DNA from: Tieghemiomyces parasiticus
Lineage: Eukaryota; Kickxellomycota; Dimargaritomycetes; Dimargaritales; Dimargaritaceae
DNA length: 44,260 bases
Reading direction: 5' to 3'
Assembly (NCBI GenBank): GCA_027575765.1
Contig: JANBPT010000325.1
Location: forward strand, 1-44,260
This document shows, in pieces, positions 10,146-20,973 of this stretch (positions are counted from its first letter, which is position 1; each line of letters starts with the position of its first letter). Below the pieces are notes generated by a model, which did no database searches, was not told the DNA's origin, and saw only the letters and a program-made list of their open reading frames with translations. The position numbers were made by a program, and so were the translations under genes.

Positions 10146-10727
10146 TCATTTCTTGGGCAAAAAGTAGCCAAATTGGCGAAATTTAGCGGCAATGGACGGC
10201 GTGAGCATGACGGTAATGGGCACACGGACGGGCATCAGCAGCTTGTGTATACTATAGCCGATCAGGAGGGTTGAAGTCCAACTTGGGGCACCACCGCTAC
10301 CAGAGCCTTCTTCTCGGCTAGCCTGGTCACTACCTTCCTGCTGAAACACCTTGCTTGGCTCGCGGCCAAAGAGGGCCCAGTCACCCAGTTTGTCGGTCAG
10401 CCAGTTCTCGAGTTTCTTGACCCGCTCCTCACCGGCGGCCCGTACGGCCCAGATACTGAGGCCGAGGTCCACGGTTGAAACGCCAAAATAGACGATAGTG
10501 GCAACCTTGCCGTACTTGTGTGCGAGCTGACGGAAAGCCTGCATGTTACGTCGCAGAAATGAACCCGACGGGGTGGGCGAAGGCGATTGTCCGGCCGGGG
10601 ACGTGTAGGGTCGACGGAGGGCCGTTCGGCCGGTTTGCCGAATGACGCATCCTTGGGCCATAGACGTCGATCGTGAAAGAATCGGGAGCCCGGCACGACG
10701 GCCGATCAAGGGGCGGAATGCAAACAT
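10146..10727 (-). CDS. DUF1279 (FAM210/Nat2-like) mitochondrial membrane protein
   Basis: Predicted 193 residues. The first 60 residues are Arg/Ser-rich with no acidic residues, a likely mitochondrial presequence. The DUF1279 core follows: LAHKYGKVATIVYFGVSTVDLGLSIWAVRAAGEERV (about 68-103, a hydrophobic membrane segment followed by a charged stretch), then LENWLTDKLG. A second membrane segment near the C-terminus (TLLIGYSIHKLLMPVRVPITVMLTPSIA) ends in RQFGYFLPKK. A Ser/Gly/Glu-rich linker of about 30 residues separates the halves. The family includes human FAM210A/B and yeast Nat2, inner-membrane proteins linked to mitochondrial translation and metabolism. The historical acetyltransferase label of Nat2 has no support in this sequence. 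Start at ATG 10727; single exon. Confidence 0.87.
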   Translation of the reverse strand: MFAFRPLIGRRAGLPILSRSTSMAQGCVIRQTGRTALRRPYTSPAGQSPSPTPSGSFLRRNMQAFRQLAHKYGKVATIVYFGVSTVDLGLSIWAVRAAGEERVKKLENWLTDKLGDWALFGREPSKVFQQEGSDQASREEGSGSGGAPSWTSTLLIGYSIHKLLMPVRVPITVMLTPSIAAKFRQFGYFLPKK

Positions 10728-12270
10728 GGCGGTGGGGCTCGTTGTAATTGGGTAGATAGTTGGGAAGGCAGGCAGGCGGGAGGAGAGGTGTAAATAAGGA
10801 GCGGAATCTAGAGTGGCGTCTCTCGCAACGGGCCAGGTATGACGGAAGCCGCCCCGCCCGGGATGGGGCGCGTCACCACCGTCGGCTCATACGAACCCTT
10901 AATCGAGGATGGGAGACCGCCGGGCGTGAAACGAGGCTGCCAGGGCAAGCCTTGGTTTTAGAACCATTTGGCGTACGATCCTGTAGCCCGGCTCTAAGGA
11001 GAGGTCAATCAAGGATACTACCCCTTATTTCGTGACCGCCCTTTTTCACCTCTCAAGCTTGCACCTTGCTCTACTACCACTACTGAGTAACTTGCCGGCC
11101 CCTCCATCCTACTTTACGACAGACCGGACCCGGCCGACCCATCCTACGACCTACCAATACTACTTCTTTAGTTAACTCACTTATCCTACAGTTTAGGCCT
11201 GATACATTTTATCCCGCTTGACCTTATCGTCATGATATTGTGCTCAATTACACGATGTACACCTTCCCTAAGGCTGCATGGGTAAGTGAGAAACAGTCTT
11301 ATTGAATGCGAGAGGGACGCAGGTGCTCGCTTGCAACACACGACTTACCAGGATAAGGGATCAGAAGGACCAAGCGGTGGGCAGTGGCCAAGTCAAGAAG
11401 AGAAGCTGGCGTAGCCTTGCCGCAGCTGAGGATTTCTCTATTTACACGGCCGCAGCAGGGATGCGCGGCAAGTACTCAAGGGTTTGTGGTACACGGCGCC
11501 GCTCTGAAAAGTTACAGCGGCGACTTTAAGCCCCCGTGGTCGCCTGAAGGGTCCGATGCCTAAGGTTCACATCTGCTTCATCCTAGCAGCCGGTAATTAA
11601 AATATCATTATGGTAGGCGTAAACTTACTAAATATAATGACCAAGCGTTTAAGCTTTTAGCTGAGGGTTTTGGATCATGGATTGATCGACGTCTGTCGTT
11701 TTATTGAATAGCGGCCGTTAGGCCTTTTATACTTAAATAACAATGGCCGTTATCGTTCCTGGTAACTATTTAGCCTGGACTAGGAGATCCAGGGTGACAG
11801 GCCGAGGCGGGGCCAGGCACCGGCAGGTGATAGAGAGACGACTAGATAGCTGCCAGATCAGGAATAGAGAAAGGCAAGGTCCTGGAAGGAATAGAAGGCA
11901 GCACCCAGTTAGGGGAATGAAGGGAATGGAAAGGTTGGGTCAATACGGGGATGGAGTGATAGTCCTTCGATTAATCAGCTACTATGAGGCACAGCCACTA
12001 AGGCGGGATGGCACCATCTGGGACGGAAAGGGCAGCTGACTGGCCTCATTTGGGATACGGATCAGGGGAGCGGGGCTTTTAGAGTACGACACCATGCTTC
12101 CATTTTATTTTCTATACTCTCTCTCGCGCGATGATCATGGCCTCAGGCCAATTTGGTATCTTCCCTTCGGCTTTTATTGTTTCTTATAACTTCTTATCTC
12201 TTTCCACGACGGCTTCAGATCCGAGTTCTAATGTCATCGGCCCCTTCCCAATATAGTTGGCAGTGGATCA

Positions 12271-12278
12271 TATATAAG
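12271..12278 (+). promoter_or_regulatory. TATA-like element with pyrimidine-rich downstream leader
   Basis: TATATAAG followed within 50-140 bases by CT-rich sequence, the usual look of a fungal core promoter. No coding region follows that I can support, so the transcript, if any, is unassigned. Confidence 0.3.
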
Positions 12279-13823
12279 AGGTAGCGCACTTTGCCTTTCC
12301 AGGAAACTTCAGTCTGACTTTTTATCACACCTCTCTCCGTCCTTCTTTTCTCTGCTCTCCAATATACCGGCTCGTTAGCTGCTCTCCAGCCTTTTGACTT
12401 CCTCCCCCTTTAGATTACCTCAGCTGGAAGTTAGAGCCTTCTGAACTTTATGTGAGTGAGTGGATAGCGGTCCGATAGGGCAGAAGATAAGTGACATTCC
12501 CCTGCCCATCCTCCTGCCTTTGATTTCATGTGTGCTCCCTATTGGCTACTCTAGGCAGAAGGTAACCTCAAATTATGTTGCGACGGCTGGCCTGCGTCAT
12601 TAGTGCTCGCTTTGGTTGAAACGGGTCGTTGTGGTAGATGAAATACAAGCCTCAGCAACCCTCAGTCGTCAGCCACATTCCAGGCCGCTATTTGATGGCG
12701 AGGATGACCAACCAGATTAATACCAATCGTAGGTCATCACCGCTTTTACCCATATCCACCCCAATTCCGCACTCCTGACAATATCAACGATAACCTTAAT
12801 GTAAACACCACATTACCTCCTCTATCTAAATGTAAACCCCACCGCTTACCGGGTCCTTGTATTGTTCATGGCCCAGACCTCGACCAGCGTAGCGTTCCCG
12901 GGGACAATCCCACCATCTTCCACACGCATAGAACGGCTATGTAAGCTGCCGAAGGAGCTTCTCAACGAAGGAAATCGTAATTTAAGCCATTATATTATTA
13001 TTATACCGATCCCTCACCTTCGCACCTACCACGACTGTAGACATCTACTTTAAGCATATAGTAAAATTTACCGTACTTCCATAATGGTATACTAAACCCC
13101 CCATTTCGCTTAACATGTTGCCATACGATAGTTCCTAACTGCCATTAAATTTTCCGTGAGCTTCCCTTCAGACCTCGTCCTGCTCGTACATTAGTGAGAT
13201 AGGACAGGGTTTAACGGGTGGACGAGGTGTCGAGCATGGCCGACAGAGAAGAAGGGAATAGAAAAGCCTTGGCATCGGATACGATAGGACGGAGTGATAA
13301 TATCGGAAGGCGCCGGCCCACCGGTGGAGTGTTGGGACCCGGACTGTCGGGTCCTCCTATAATGGGACCCTGGCCTGGTCGTGGTGCATCCGACCTGTCT
13401 CCCGGTTGATTATATTTTCAATCCCCCGACCCGCCTGTATTTTAGGTGCGAAGTTATGATCCCCGATTGGAGGTTGAAACGGAGATTCTTTCCCTAGCGA
13501 CACTGCCTCTGGCCACCACACCCTGCCTCCTCTATATGTCGGCCGGTAGAATCGGGTCACCGGTCAGCCATTGGCGAGGCCGGCGTGGTCGGCAAAGGGC
13601 GGTGGGGTGCATTGGTGAGAGAAGGGGAAGCGATAGGACCCGTGCCCAGCGCCCATTGACCACCCGACGTGAGTGGGTTGGAAGGCAACAAAGAGATGGG
13701 CGGTAATGAGAGGTGGGGGGTGTGTGAGGGCCGCAGGTGGGGAGGTGGCGAGCGGAAGATAAGGCGGATGGAGTCCAAGTGATAGACAGCCGTTGCGCTC
13801 CTCTCCTTCCCCTTCTTAACTCA

Positions 13824-13831
13824 TATAAATA
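13824..13831 (+). promoter_or_regulatory. TATA box of the secreted-protein gene
   Basis: TATAAATA about 255 bases upstream of the ATG at 14083, followed by CT-rich leader sequence. An ATG at 13836 is so close to the TATA box that it probably lies before the transcription start. Confidence 0.45.
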
Positions 13832-14082
13832 CTCCATGGAGTCGCTGCCTAGGACACAACCCATCAACACCACCGCCACCAGTATTTCGCCTTCGCTTCA
13901 ACCGTTACTATCGATTCGACGGCATTGTTCCCCTTGCCGCTCGACTGTTCGCTCACCCACGTCCTTACATCTCGATTGTTGGTTGAACTCAAGGCTGCTT
14001 ATACTACCCGTCGGCCGGTATCCCGCCTCTTTCCCTCTCCCACCCTTGTCTTTCCCCTCCCCGAAAAGTACTCGTCCCCACC

Positions 14083-15180
14083 ATGAAGTTTCAAGTCGCC
14101 GCCTTGTTTCTCGTGGCTTTGGCTGTGCAGAATCAGCACACGCTAGCCAGCTCCCAATATAACGATCAGGTTTCCAATTTGTATGGCGCTCCTCCAAGTC
14201 GCCCGGTCAATGAGGGGTTCAACCCCGACTATCCTAATAAAGGGGTCGACCAGGGGGTCAATACGTTGGACGACTTCCAGAACAATGGACCCCCCCTCGA
14301 CCCCCAATCTGCTATGCCTAACACCGAATTGGGGGCAGAGGCTCTTGGTGAAACGCCCAAGTCCAGTGACAATAGCAAGGGATTATGGTCGTCGGTAGCC
14401 AGCAAGGTCACCGCTCGCTTCCCGAAAGGCACTGAGGAGGGAAAGTTCTTTAAGAATTACTGCCAACCCATTCTCACCGGTAAACAGCGTAGCCTGTTCG
14501 CCCGCGTCACTTATTCCGCGAATAGTGCGGTTTCGCGGGTAGTGGGCAACCCGGCCCCCAAAAAATCATCTCTCGAGGTGGCTGCCGAGTACCTGGTCGA
14601 CGCCTTGTACCGTGCCCGCCGTGGTAAGAAATCCGGTGACGTGGTGGCTGGCGAGAACGGCTTTCCAAAACTGCCGGGTTCCATTTACTGGATTCCGCCC
14701 CCCACTGTCTTTTCTAGCCCAGAGGTTGCCGAACCCGGCCAAATGAAACACTATCAGGACGCCGCCAAGGCAGGCGGCAAGAAGAGTCCAATCTTCCTGG
14801 TACCCACTGCGCCAGAAGACTACGAGGCTAACTACAAACCTAGCTTCGCCGCTGACGTGCAACTGGTCATGGGAATCTGCCATGGTGATGATAAATATCC
14901 TACCATTGGTGCGGCTAATACCGACAGTGTTGGTAACAGTGGTCCGCCGAATAACCTGTATAATGGCTACCCTCAGCAGGATGACCTCTTGACTCCCACC
15001 GATTACCAGAACGGCGATAGCTATCCTCCCCTTGGTTATCAAAACAGCGACGGTTACCGGCCTACCGAAGACCAGAGCTCAAGCTACTATGATCAATCCA
15101 ACGTCGGCGGTAAGCAGCCGTACCGCGACCTCCCTCCCTCCGCTAACTACCAGAACGCGCCCTATGAGCACCAGGGTTAG
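14083..15180 (+). CDS. Orphan secreted protein with Tyr/Gln/Asn/Pro-rich repeat tail
   Basis: Predicted 365 residues, single exon, ATG in good context (ccaccATG). The first 22 residues form a clear signal peptide (MKFQVAALFLVALAVQ core, cleavage likely after LAS). Residues about 23-90 are disordered and rich in Asn, Pro, Asp and Gly. Residues about 95-280 look folded, with alternating hydrophobics, basic patches and only two cysteines (NYCQP and GICHGDD), which could form one disulfide. The last 85 residues are low-complexity with approximate repeats of YQN-G/S-D-S/G-Y-P/R-P (DYQNGDSYPP, GYQNSDGYRP) and related Tyr-rich units. I recognise no family. The architecture suits a cell-wall-associated or released protein; an effector-like role is only a guess. 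Codon use is GC-biased like its neighbours. Confidence 0.82.
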   Translation: MKFQVAALFLVALAVQNQHTLASSQYNDQVSNLYGAPPSRPVNEGFNPDYPNKGVDQGVNTLDDFQNNGPPLDPQSAMPNTELGAEALGETPKSSDNSKGLWSSVASKVTARFPKGTEEGKFFKNYCQPILTGKQRSLFARVTYSANSAVSRVVGNPAPKKSSLEVAAEYLVDALYRARRGKKSGDVVAGENGFPKLPGSIYWIPPPTVFSSPEVAEPGQMKHYQDAAKAGGKKSPIFLVPTAPEDYEANYKPSFAADVQLVMGICHGDDKYPTIGAANTDSVGNSGPPNNLYNGYPQQDDLLTPTDYQNGDSYPPLGYQNSDGYRPTEDQSSSYYDQSNVGGKQPYRDLPPSANYQNAPYEHQG

Positions 15181-17276
15181 TGACTAACGCCGAAAAGATC
15201 TAATGGCCATGGAGTCCTTGAACTATGTTTGCCCCTTCTTTAAAGCCTTGTATATTTTTGAGTACTTGACGATATCTGGTCGAGCTGTCTTCGTTTATAT
15301 CCTATTTCTCCTTTAAAAAAATATATCTGATTTCCTTACTTTCTACGGTCTTTGTATCCGCCTCGTCTGTATTTTCATCTTTAACGCTATTTTTATTCCA
15401 TTCTCCTCTTGATCTTTATATCTATCTGGCTGTTCTGTTAGGCTGTATCTGGTTGCCCACAGCCCTCCATGCCCTCGATTCTCTAGCTCTCTGTCTTCAC
15501 CGCGCTGTAAATAAATGACTTTATACCCCACGTCTTTTATCATTGTGATTTTTAAACTGCTGAACTGTGACCCCCCTACAGGGGTGTTTAAATGTCTTTC
15601 ATACCCCTCCGATGTGATTGGCCATGGTCCAACTCTGTACGCAGCAGGCCGCCTGTTCATTATAACACCAAGCACAAGTCGATGATATTTCCCATGGCTA
15701 GTGGCAGTGTAGCGTGTAACAGTTATTCCAGTCAAGGTCTAGTTACTGTGGTGCCTACTGGTGCTATATTTGGTGAATATCCTCCTAGTCGTTTAGAGTG
15801 AAAGCAGGGCCTTACATCAACAGTGATGGGCGGCCCTGGCAAGCTCCACATTCCCAGTAGAGCGGCGGCGTGCCCCAGTTGGCACTGTGCTGCTGAAAAC
15901 TCCCTCCCTTATACCCCGATGACTAATGGCTCTCGGTATGAATTGTCGTGGCAGATCAAAACCACAACCCCATTGTTGAAGATGGTGGCCCATTCGGCAG
16001 CCACTGGCCTCGGTGGATGGCACGGGAGAGAGGAGGGAATTGGGTGCAAGAAAGGGGTTCCACCGGTGGAGCCGGTCGGCAATGAAATTGTGATAACCCT
16101 AGCGGCTGGGTAGGGCTGCACAATCCGGAGGCTCCGTATGCAAGGCGGTGTATATGGATGAGGGTGGGAGAATGGAGGGCTGTCGTAAGTCCAGAGCCAG
16201 CTCTACGACCTTATCAAATGAGCGGTCCAAACTGGGAGGGGTTGCCTACAGGAATAAGTGAGATGTCTGTATAACTCGGCTAGCCACATGTACATGGCAG
16301 GGTAGGGCTGTTCACTAGTATGGCCGCTGGCGATTTACTTTGGCTTGTGACTTGATAAGTATAACTACGTTAGGCGAACCCGCCCAACCCGCTAGTTAGA
16401 CGCGAGTTGGTGCATTAGACTCACATGGGCGTAGGGGTAAGTTGTCGAAAGACGGGTGCCACATCTGATACCAGTTTATATACGGGTAAAACTGGAGGGC
16501 TTACTATTGCTAATATCAGTAGGCTTCATCGATAAAGAGTCAGGCACGAACCCCCCACCTGGGCTTCAGATATCATGATTAAGTGTGGGGTGGGCGTCGG
16601 AGGAAGGGGCGCAGAGAAAACGCGGGCAGTGGCTTGAGGCCGAGATAATATACAAGAATGGTGAATCATTAATGTTTAATGATGACCAAACTGGGGGGTC
16701 TGGCGGTGGTTTGATGGAAAAGGCCGTGTCATCTGCTTCGGTTTAATATGACGATGTGGCAAAGACGATAAGACTTGCCAGGTTGATGCACAATCGATAA
16801 GTATCCTTGTTATTGATTTATAGTAATCAGATTCACCCTACTTTTCACAGATCAGAGAAGGAAAGGTGGTCGAAAAGAGAAGGTGGTGGGACTACGGCTG
16901 GTATATTGTGGGGGAAGACGTATGTATCGGGGATGAATTGTGCCAAAAATGTCATACGTGATAGGAGACTTGAAGGAATTTAGGAGTTAACCGCTAAGCT
17001 AATGACCATGTATAAGCATAATAGGCAAAGGTCCAAAAGCGTAAGTGTCGACAAGGGAAGGAAAGCCACGTAATGGATGGCGACCAACCGGCAGACAAAT
17101 CATACACCTTGTCAATACGTAAAAAAGTAGACCCCTCAAGTCCAAAGGCTGCGGTTGTCCAGATTCTTCATTTTAAGGATTCTCAAACTAGGCAATCCCC
17201 ATTTCGAACAGTAGCCCGCCAAGGGTGCCGTAGCGACCAATTCAGGAGTCGATATGTTAGCCATGTCCACCTCTGC
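15181..17276. other. 2.1-kb intergenic region
   Basis: No supportable gene. The first 350 bases are T-rich and probably contain the 3' UTR of the secreted-protein gene. The last few hundred contain the 3' UTR of the minus-strand twinfilin gene. Open frames at 15343-15735 and 15817-16121 lack family resemblance and coding-like composition. Confidence 0.5.
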
Positions 17277-18482
17277 TCATTTCTCGGCCGAGCGAGGGGC
17301 AGTACGTTGGCGGCCGGGTGCGACGGGACGCTTGAACTTGGTGCCCAGCGCTGGGAGCGGGGGATTGGCCGAGACTGGAGCAAGGGATACAAGTGGGGTG
17401 CCCCCATCGCCATGACCGGACTTGCTCGTGGCGGCCGCGGCGATCTGTGGGGCGAGTTCAACCTCCAGGTACGTGTCAGTTAAATCCCGGGGATCATCAA
17501 TTTCCAGCCGTTTGGCTAGGGGCACTTCGTAGGTGTTAATGATAGCGTCCACCAAGGCCCGGCGGAAGGTAGAGTACATCATACGGGTCCGGACCGACGA
17601 GTTGATCGGGCAGACGTAAACGAAAACCGGGTAGACGCTGGTCGGGGTGTCCTCGGAATTGGATGCGGGACGGAACTTGTAGACCACAAACCGCGGATCT
17701 GTATCCGGCAGCTGGTCGCCCAGGATCGAGGCACTGTCGAATGATGCGGCTTTCTCTCCACCACACAGGTCGTCGTCGAGGTGGAGGGTCTCGGTGGTGG
17801 TATCAAGGCGTAATACGACGGTATTGGGCGACGGCGCGTCTAGCGGAAGCAGGCTCCGAATGGCCGCCTCGGCTGCGGGGGATAATGGGAGTTTGGCCCC
17901 CACTACGTGCGCCCGCCCGGCCATGGACGGTGCGACGGTGGCCGAGGGATCGGTGGCCTGTTCAGCCTGGATCCGGCGTTGTTCCCGTTCGCGTTCGCTC
18001 AGCGGCAGCGCGCCCTCGTCCGGGGGCGTGTCAGCACCCAGGGTACCTTCTAGACGCACGTCATGGCAGTCGAGGAAAGCCTGCAAGGTGCTAAACTGAA
18101 TGTCCTTGGGGTCACGCACCGCCACGACGTGGACGAACCGGTTGCTGCCGAGCTGCTTGAGCAAGGTGGACTGCGTCGCGGCGTATACCATCTTGTCACG
18201 CACTTTGCCGTGGTCCGGGATATAGCTAATAAACAGCCAGCGGTCTCCCCCCTCGTCGTCCAGGCGGTACAGAATGTAACTCGGGTCGCAGCTGACGAGT
18301 TGGTCTGAAAGCAGACTAAAGTCTGCGTCCTGGTCGGTGTGGCTAGCTACGACTTCGGCGGCATGCAGAGCATTGTCGACGATGCGGACCAGGATAAAAC
18401 GTACTGTGCAGTCCGGGCTGACACAGGTGGCAAAGCGTTCGGTCAGCTCCGGCGTCACCTCAATGCCGCTTTGGTGAGACAT
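17277..18482 (-). CDS. TWF1: Twinfilin (two ADF-homology domains)
   Basis: Predicted 401 residues, intronless. Twinfilin binds ADP-actin monomers and heterodimeric capping protein and promotes barbed-end depolymerisation at cortical actin patches. The start MSHQSGIEVTPELTERF is typical of the family. ADF-H domain 1 spans about 5-140 (DPSYILYRLDDE, WLFISYIPD, VRDKMVYAATQSTL). ADF-H domain 2 spans about 180-345 (DPRFVVYKFRP, PVFVYVCPINSSVRTRMMYSTFRRAL). The second helix-rich motif SSVRTRMMYST matches the actin-binding long helix. The linker (about 150-180) holds the expected SEREREQRRIQAEQ charged stretch. The tail (LGTKFKRPVAPGR, basic) corresponds to the capping-protein-binding tail. It is longer than yeast Twf1, mainly through linker and tail. 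The start at ATG 18482 is unambiguous. Confidence 0.95.
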   Translation of the reverse strand: MSHQSGIEVTPELTERFATCVSPDCTVRFILVRIVDNALHAAEVVASHTDQDADFSLLSDQLVSCDPSYILYRLDDEGGDRWLFISYIPDHGKVRDKMVYAATQSTLLKQLGSNRFVHVVAVRDPKDIQFSTLQAFLDCHDVRLEGTLGADTPPDEGALPLSEREREQRRIQAEQATDPSATVAPSMAGRAHVVGAKLPLSPAAEAAIRSLLPLDAPSPNTVVLRLDTTTETLHLDDDLCGGEKAASFDSASILGDQLPDTDPRFVVYKFRPASNSEDTPTSVYPVFVYVCPINSSVRTRMMYSTFRRALVDAIINTYEVPLAKRLEIDDPRDLTDTYLEVELAPQIAAAATSKSGHGDGGTPLVSLAPVSANPPLPALGTKFKRPVAPGRQRTAPRSAEK

Positions 18483-18941
18483 GGTCGTTAGAAAGACAAA
18501 GGTAAGTGAGGAGGTAAGCGAGCGGAGTTAAGCAACGAGGGTAAGGTGGAAGGCAAAGGGATGGCTACAACTGGGAAGGAAAGGGGTGCGTGCGATACGG
18601 GTAGAACTAGTTGAATAAGGTAAGAGATGTAAAGGGTAGAGTGGAATGATAGAGCGGGGTTTGCAGATACCTGGCTGCCAAGAATGCCGGGGCCTGGGCA
18701 AGTAGCAGTGGGCGGAGCGACTGGGCCAGGGGCAATGGGTGCTCTGGCTATCACGTTATGCCAAGCCTTGTCTTCCCTTGGGTTACGCGCGGCGCAATTA
18801 AAATCTCGCCTGGCCTACAGGATACACTAATTCGCACTGTTCGTTCGACCCCCCTCCGCCTCCTCCTGGCCCCACACACCACCTTGACTTGCTGACCTGG
18901 GTAAATTTATAGGGATATTAAGCATCATGATTAAACCTTCC
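18483..18941. other. Intergenic region between PRMT3 and twinfilin genes
   Basis: About 0.46 kb. Holds the twinfilin promoter and the 3' UTR of the PRMT3 gene. No gene seen. Confidence 0.5.
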
Positions 18942-20973
18942 CTAACGAAGGTAGAACCGCTGCTTGCGTACAGCAGCGGCCGCCCGCGATGCCGAATCCT
19001 GAGAGTTAATGAGCTGGTACTCGATATCGATATCCAGGTCCCGTGGGTTCTCGGCATTCTTACGGCAGATAAATTGGCCGACAACAACGTCCCCGACCTC
19101 GACTTGGAGAGGTTCCTTGAGCACGAACAAGGTCTGTTTCCAATGACCGGGCTGGCCGTGGGGGCCTGTCGTGAATCGGTGGAGCTGGCGGTCGCCGTGC
19201 CCCAGAGGCTTGTTGGGGTTAGGCGGCTTCGGGCCCCCGATTGGCTCCCCGGCCAGCTTCCGCCGATTCGCCTCCTCAGCTGCCTTCTGGTACGCGTCAA
19301 ACAGGTCCTCGGGGTCCTGATCAGGTAGCACGTCAGCACGACGCGCAAAGTACGTATCAAAGTACCCCATGAACCCATGGAGCTTACCGGCTTTGGTGAC
19401 TCGGAGATTAATCGGGGTGGTGAAGTCGAGGGCCGGGACCTCAATCTCGGCAATGTCAATGTCTTTCAGGGCCTGCACGGTGGTATTGACCGCCTCGACG
19501 GGGATGACCTCGACCAGTGGGTCGACGTAAAACCCTTCAGTCATGGCGCTCATGCGGAACCCATACACATTCTGCCAAAAGTGGAGCGTATCGGTCAGGA
19601 GATCATCGTCTTGGAACCCGCTAAGCAGAATGCGCGTGTAGCTTGGGCAGAGTAGACCGTCGGGGGCCAACCACCGGTCACGAGCCACCAGGACCGAGTC
19701 CAGCATGGCCTCGAATAAAAGGAAGTAGCCCATCCACTCCGAGATGATAATGTCTACTTGGTCTACCGGGAGGGTCACCTCCTCGATTTTGCCCTTGACC
19801 AGGGTGATGACCCCGTCGAGCTTGTTCTCGAGGACGGTCTGGTAAGTCTTATCGATAATGTCCGAGTTATCGACCGCGATGACTCGTTTGGCACCGGCCC
19901 GCGCCGCGAACATGGACAGGATACCAGTTCCGCACCCAATATCCAGGACCACCTTGTCGCGGAACAGGTCCTTGTTGTCGTACACAAAGTCCCGGTAGCC
20001 TTCGGTACGCACGGTGTCCTTGAGCATGGTCTCGTGGATCCCGTTGCTAGCATACGAGTTAAAGTAGTAGTTGGACGGGTCCTTGTGCACGGTGACCACC
20101 TTGGGGGGCGGGGCGGCGCTGCGCGGGGCCTCCCGGCGACTCAACGAGAGCGACATGACCTGCGAAATCATGGACCGAGCCTCATCGTCCATCACTTCGT
20201 AAAAGTGAGTCTTGACCATTTCACGGTACTGCTCAAACTGCGATGAGATGAAGGCGGTAGCGTTCTGCGCCTGGTCCAGATGGTGCTGCAGCTCCGCCAC
20301 CTTACGCATGAGCTCGGTCTCCAGCTCCGTTGTCGGTGCCGGGTATCCGGCCAACGCGGCGGATCGACCGGTTTCCAAGGCATCCAGTTCCACGTCATCA
20401 AAACACATGAGCAGGTCGTCGTTCTCCAGGACGGGGCGCAGGTACTTGTCGTCGTCCAGGAAAGGACTGGCCCGAGTCACGTGGAAGGACTGCGGGTTAA
20501 ACCCAGCCGGGTCAGCCTGGACCTGCTCACGCAAGTAGTTGATGAGCCGGACGCACTGGTAAAAGTCGAGGTCCTCGTCAATCTTGAGGCGGATGAAATC
20601 GAACCCGTGCTCGTCCCGAGCGTGGGTGAAGAGGGTCCGCGGATCCGTAAAAATGGTGTCGCAGAAGAGGCACTTGAGCCGCTGCTCCTCCTCGTTCTCC
20701 CAGTCGTCCCAGGTGTTTTCTATCGATATGGAGACGGACAATAGATAAGGTGACGGGGTGGCTTAGACGGGGAAGCGTGGTGCGTACGGTGGGAAGTGGG
20801 ACCTCCAGGCTCTATGGCTCCCCCTTGGATAAAATGACTCGCCCTGCACGCCAGTGCCCAGGGCTTTATGGTTTTCACAGCCCCCAGGTCAAGTAGCCAA
20901 CTTGGAGCCATCCTTTTCACCACGACCTACCTTGCGGGTCAAACCCCGATTCACTATACGAGACCATCGACAT
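18942..20973 (-). CDS. PRMT3: PRMT3-type protein arginine N-methyltransferase, two exons
   Basis: Exon 1 is 20973-20931 and exon 2 is 20719-18942, giving 606 residues. The long frame has no ATG at its 5' end. Exon 1 (ATG at 20973, MSMVSYSESGFDPQ) ends at CAAG|GTAGGT and joins in phase 1 to the ATAG acceptor, restoring ENTWDDWENEEE, the acidic lead-in typical of PRMT3. A C2H2 finger follows (C31, C34, H47, H52). The SAM-binding motif VLDIGCGTG lies at 272-280 and the double-E loop SEWMGYFLLFE has E342 and E351. The family asymmetrically dimethylates arginines, and PRMT3 acts on ribosomal protein uS5 in the cytosol. Oddities: a roughly 45-residue Pro/Gly/Lys-rich insertion before the THW loop, and that loop reads GHW (539-541) rather than THW. 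Confidence 0.92.

Larger units (their letters stand above)
10728..14082. other. 3.3-kb gene-poor region
   Basis: No frame here shows a recognisable motif or convincing splicing. Features seen: a TATA-like element at 12271 followed by a long pyrimidine-rich stretch (about 12320-12415) resembling a fungal promoter and leader but without a following coding frame; an ATT-repeat patch near 12990-13005; and a promoter-like segment at 13800-14082 for the secreted protein. Short frames at 11743-12039 and 12862-13053 begin with ATG but look non-coding. Confidence 0.5.
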
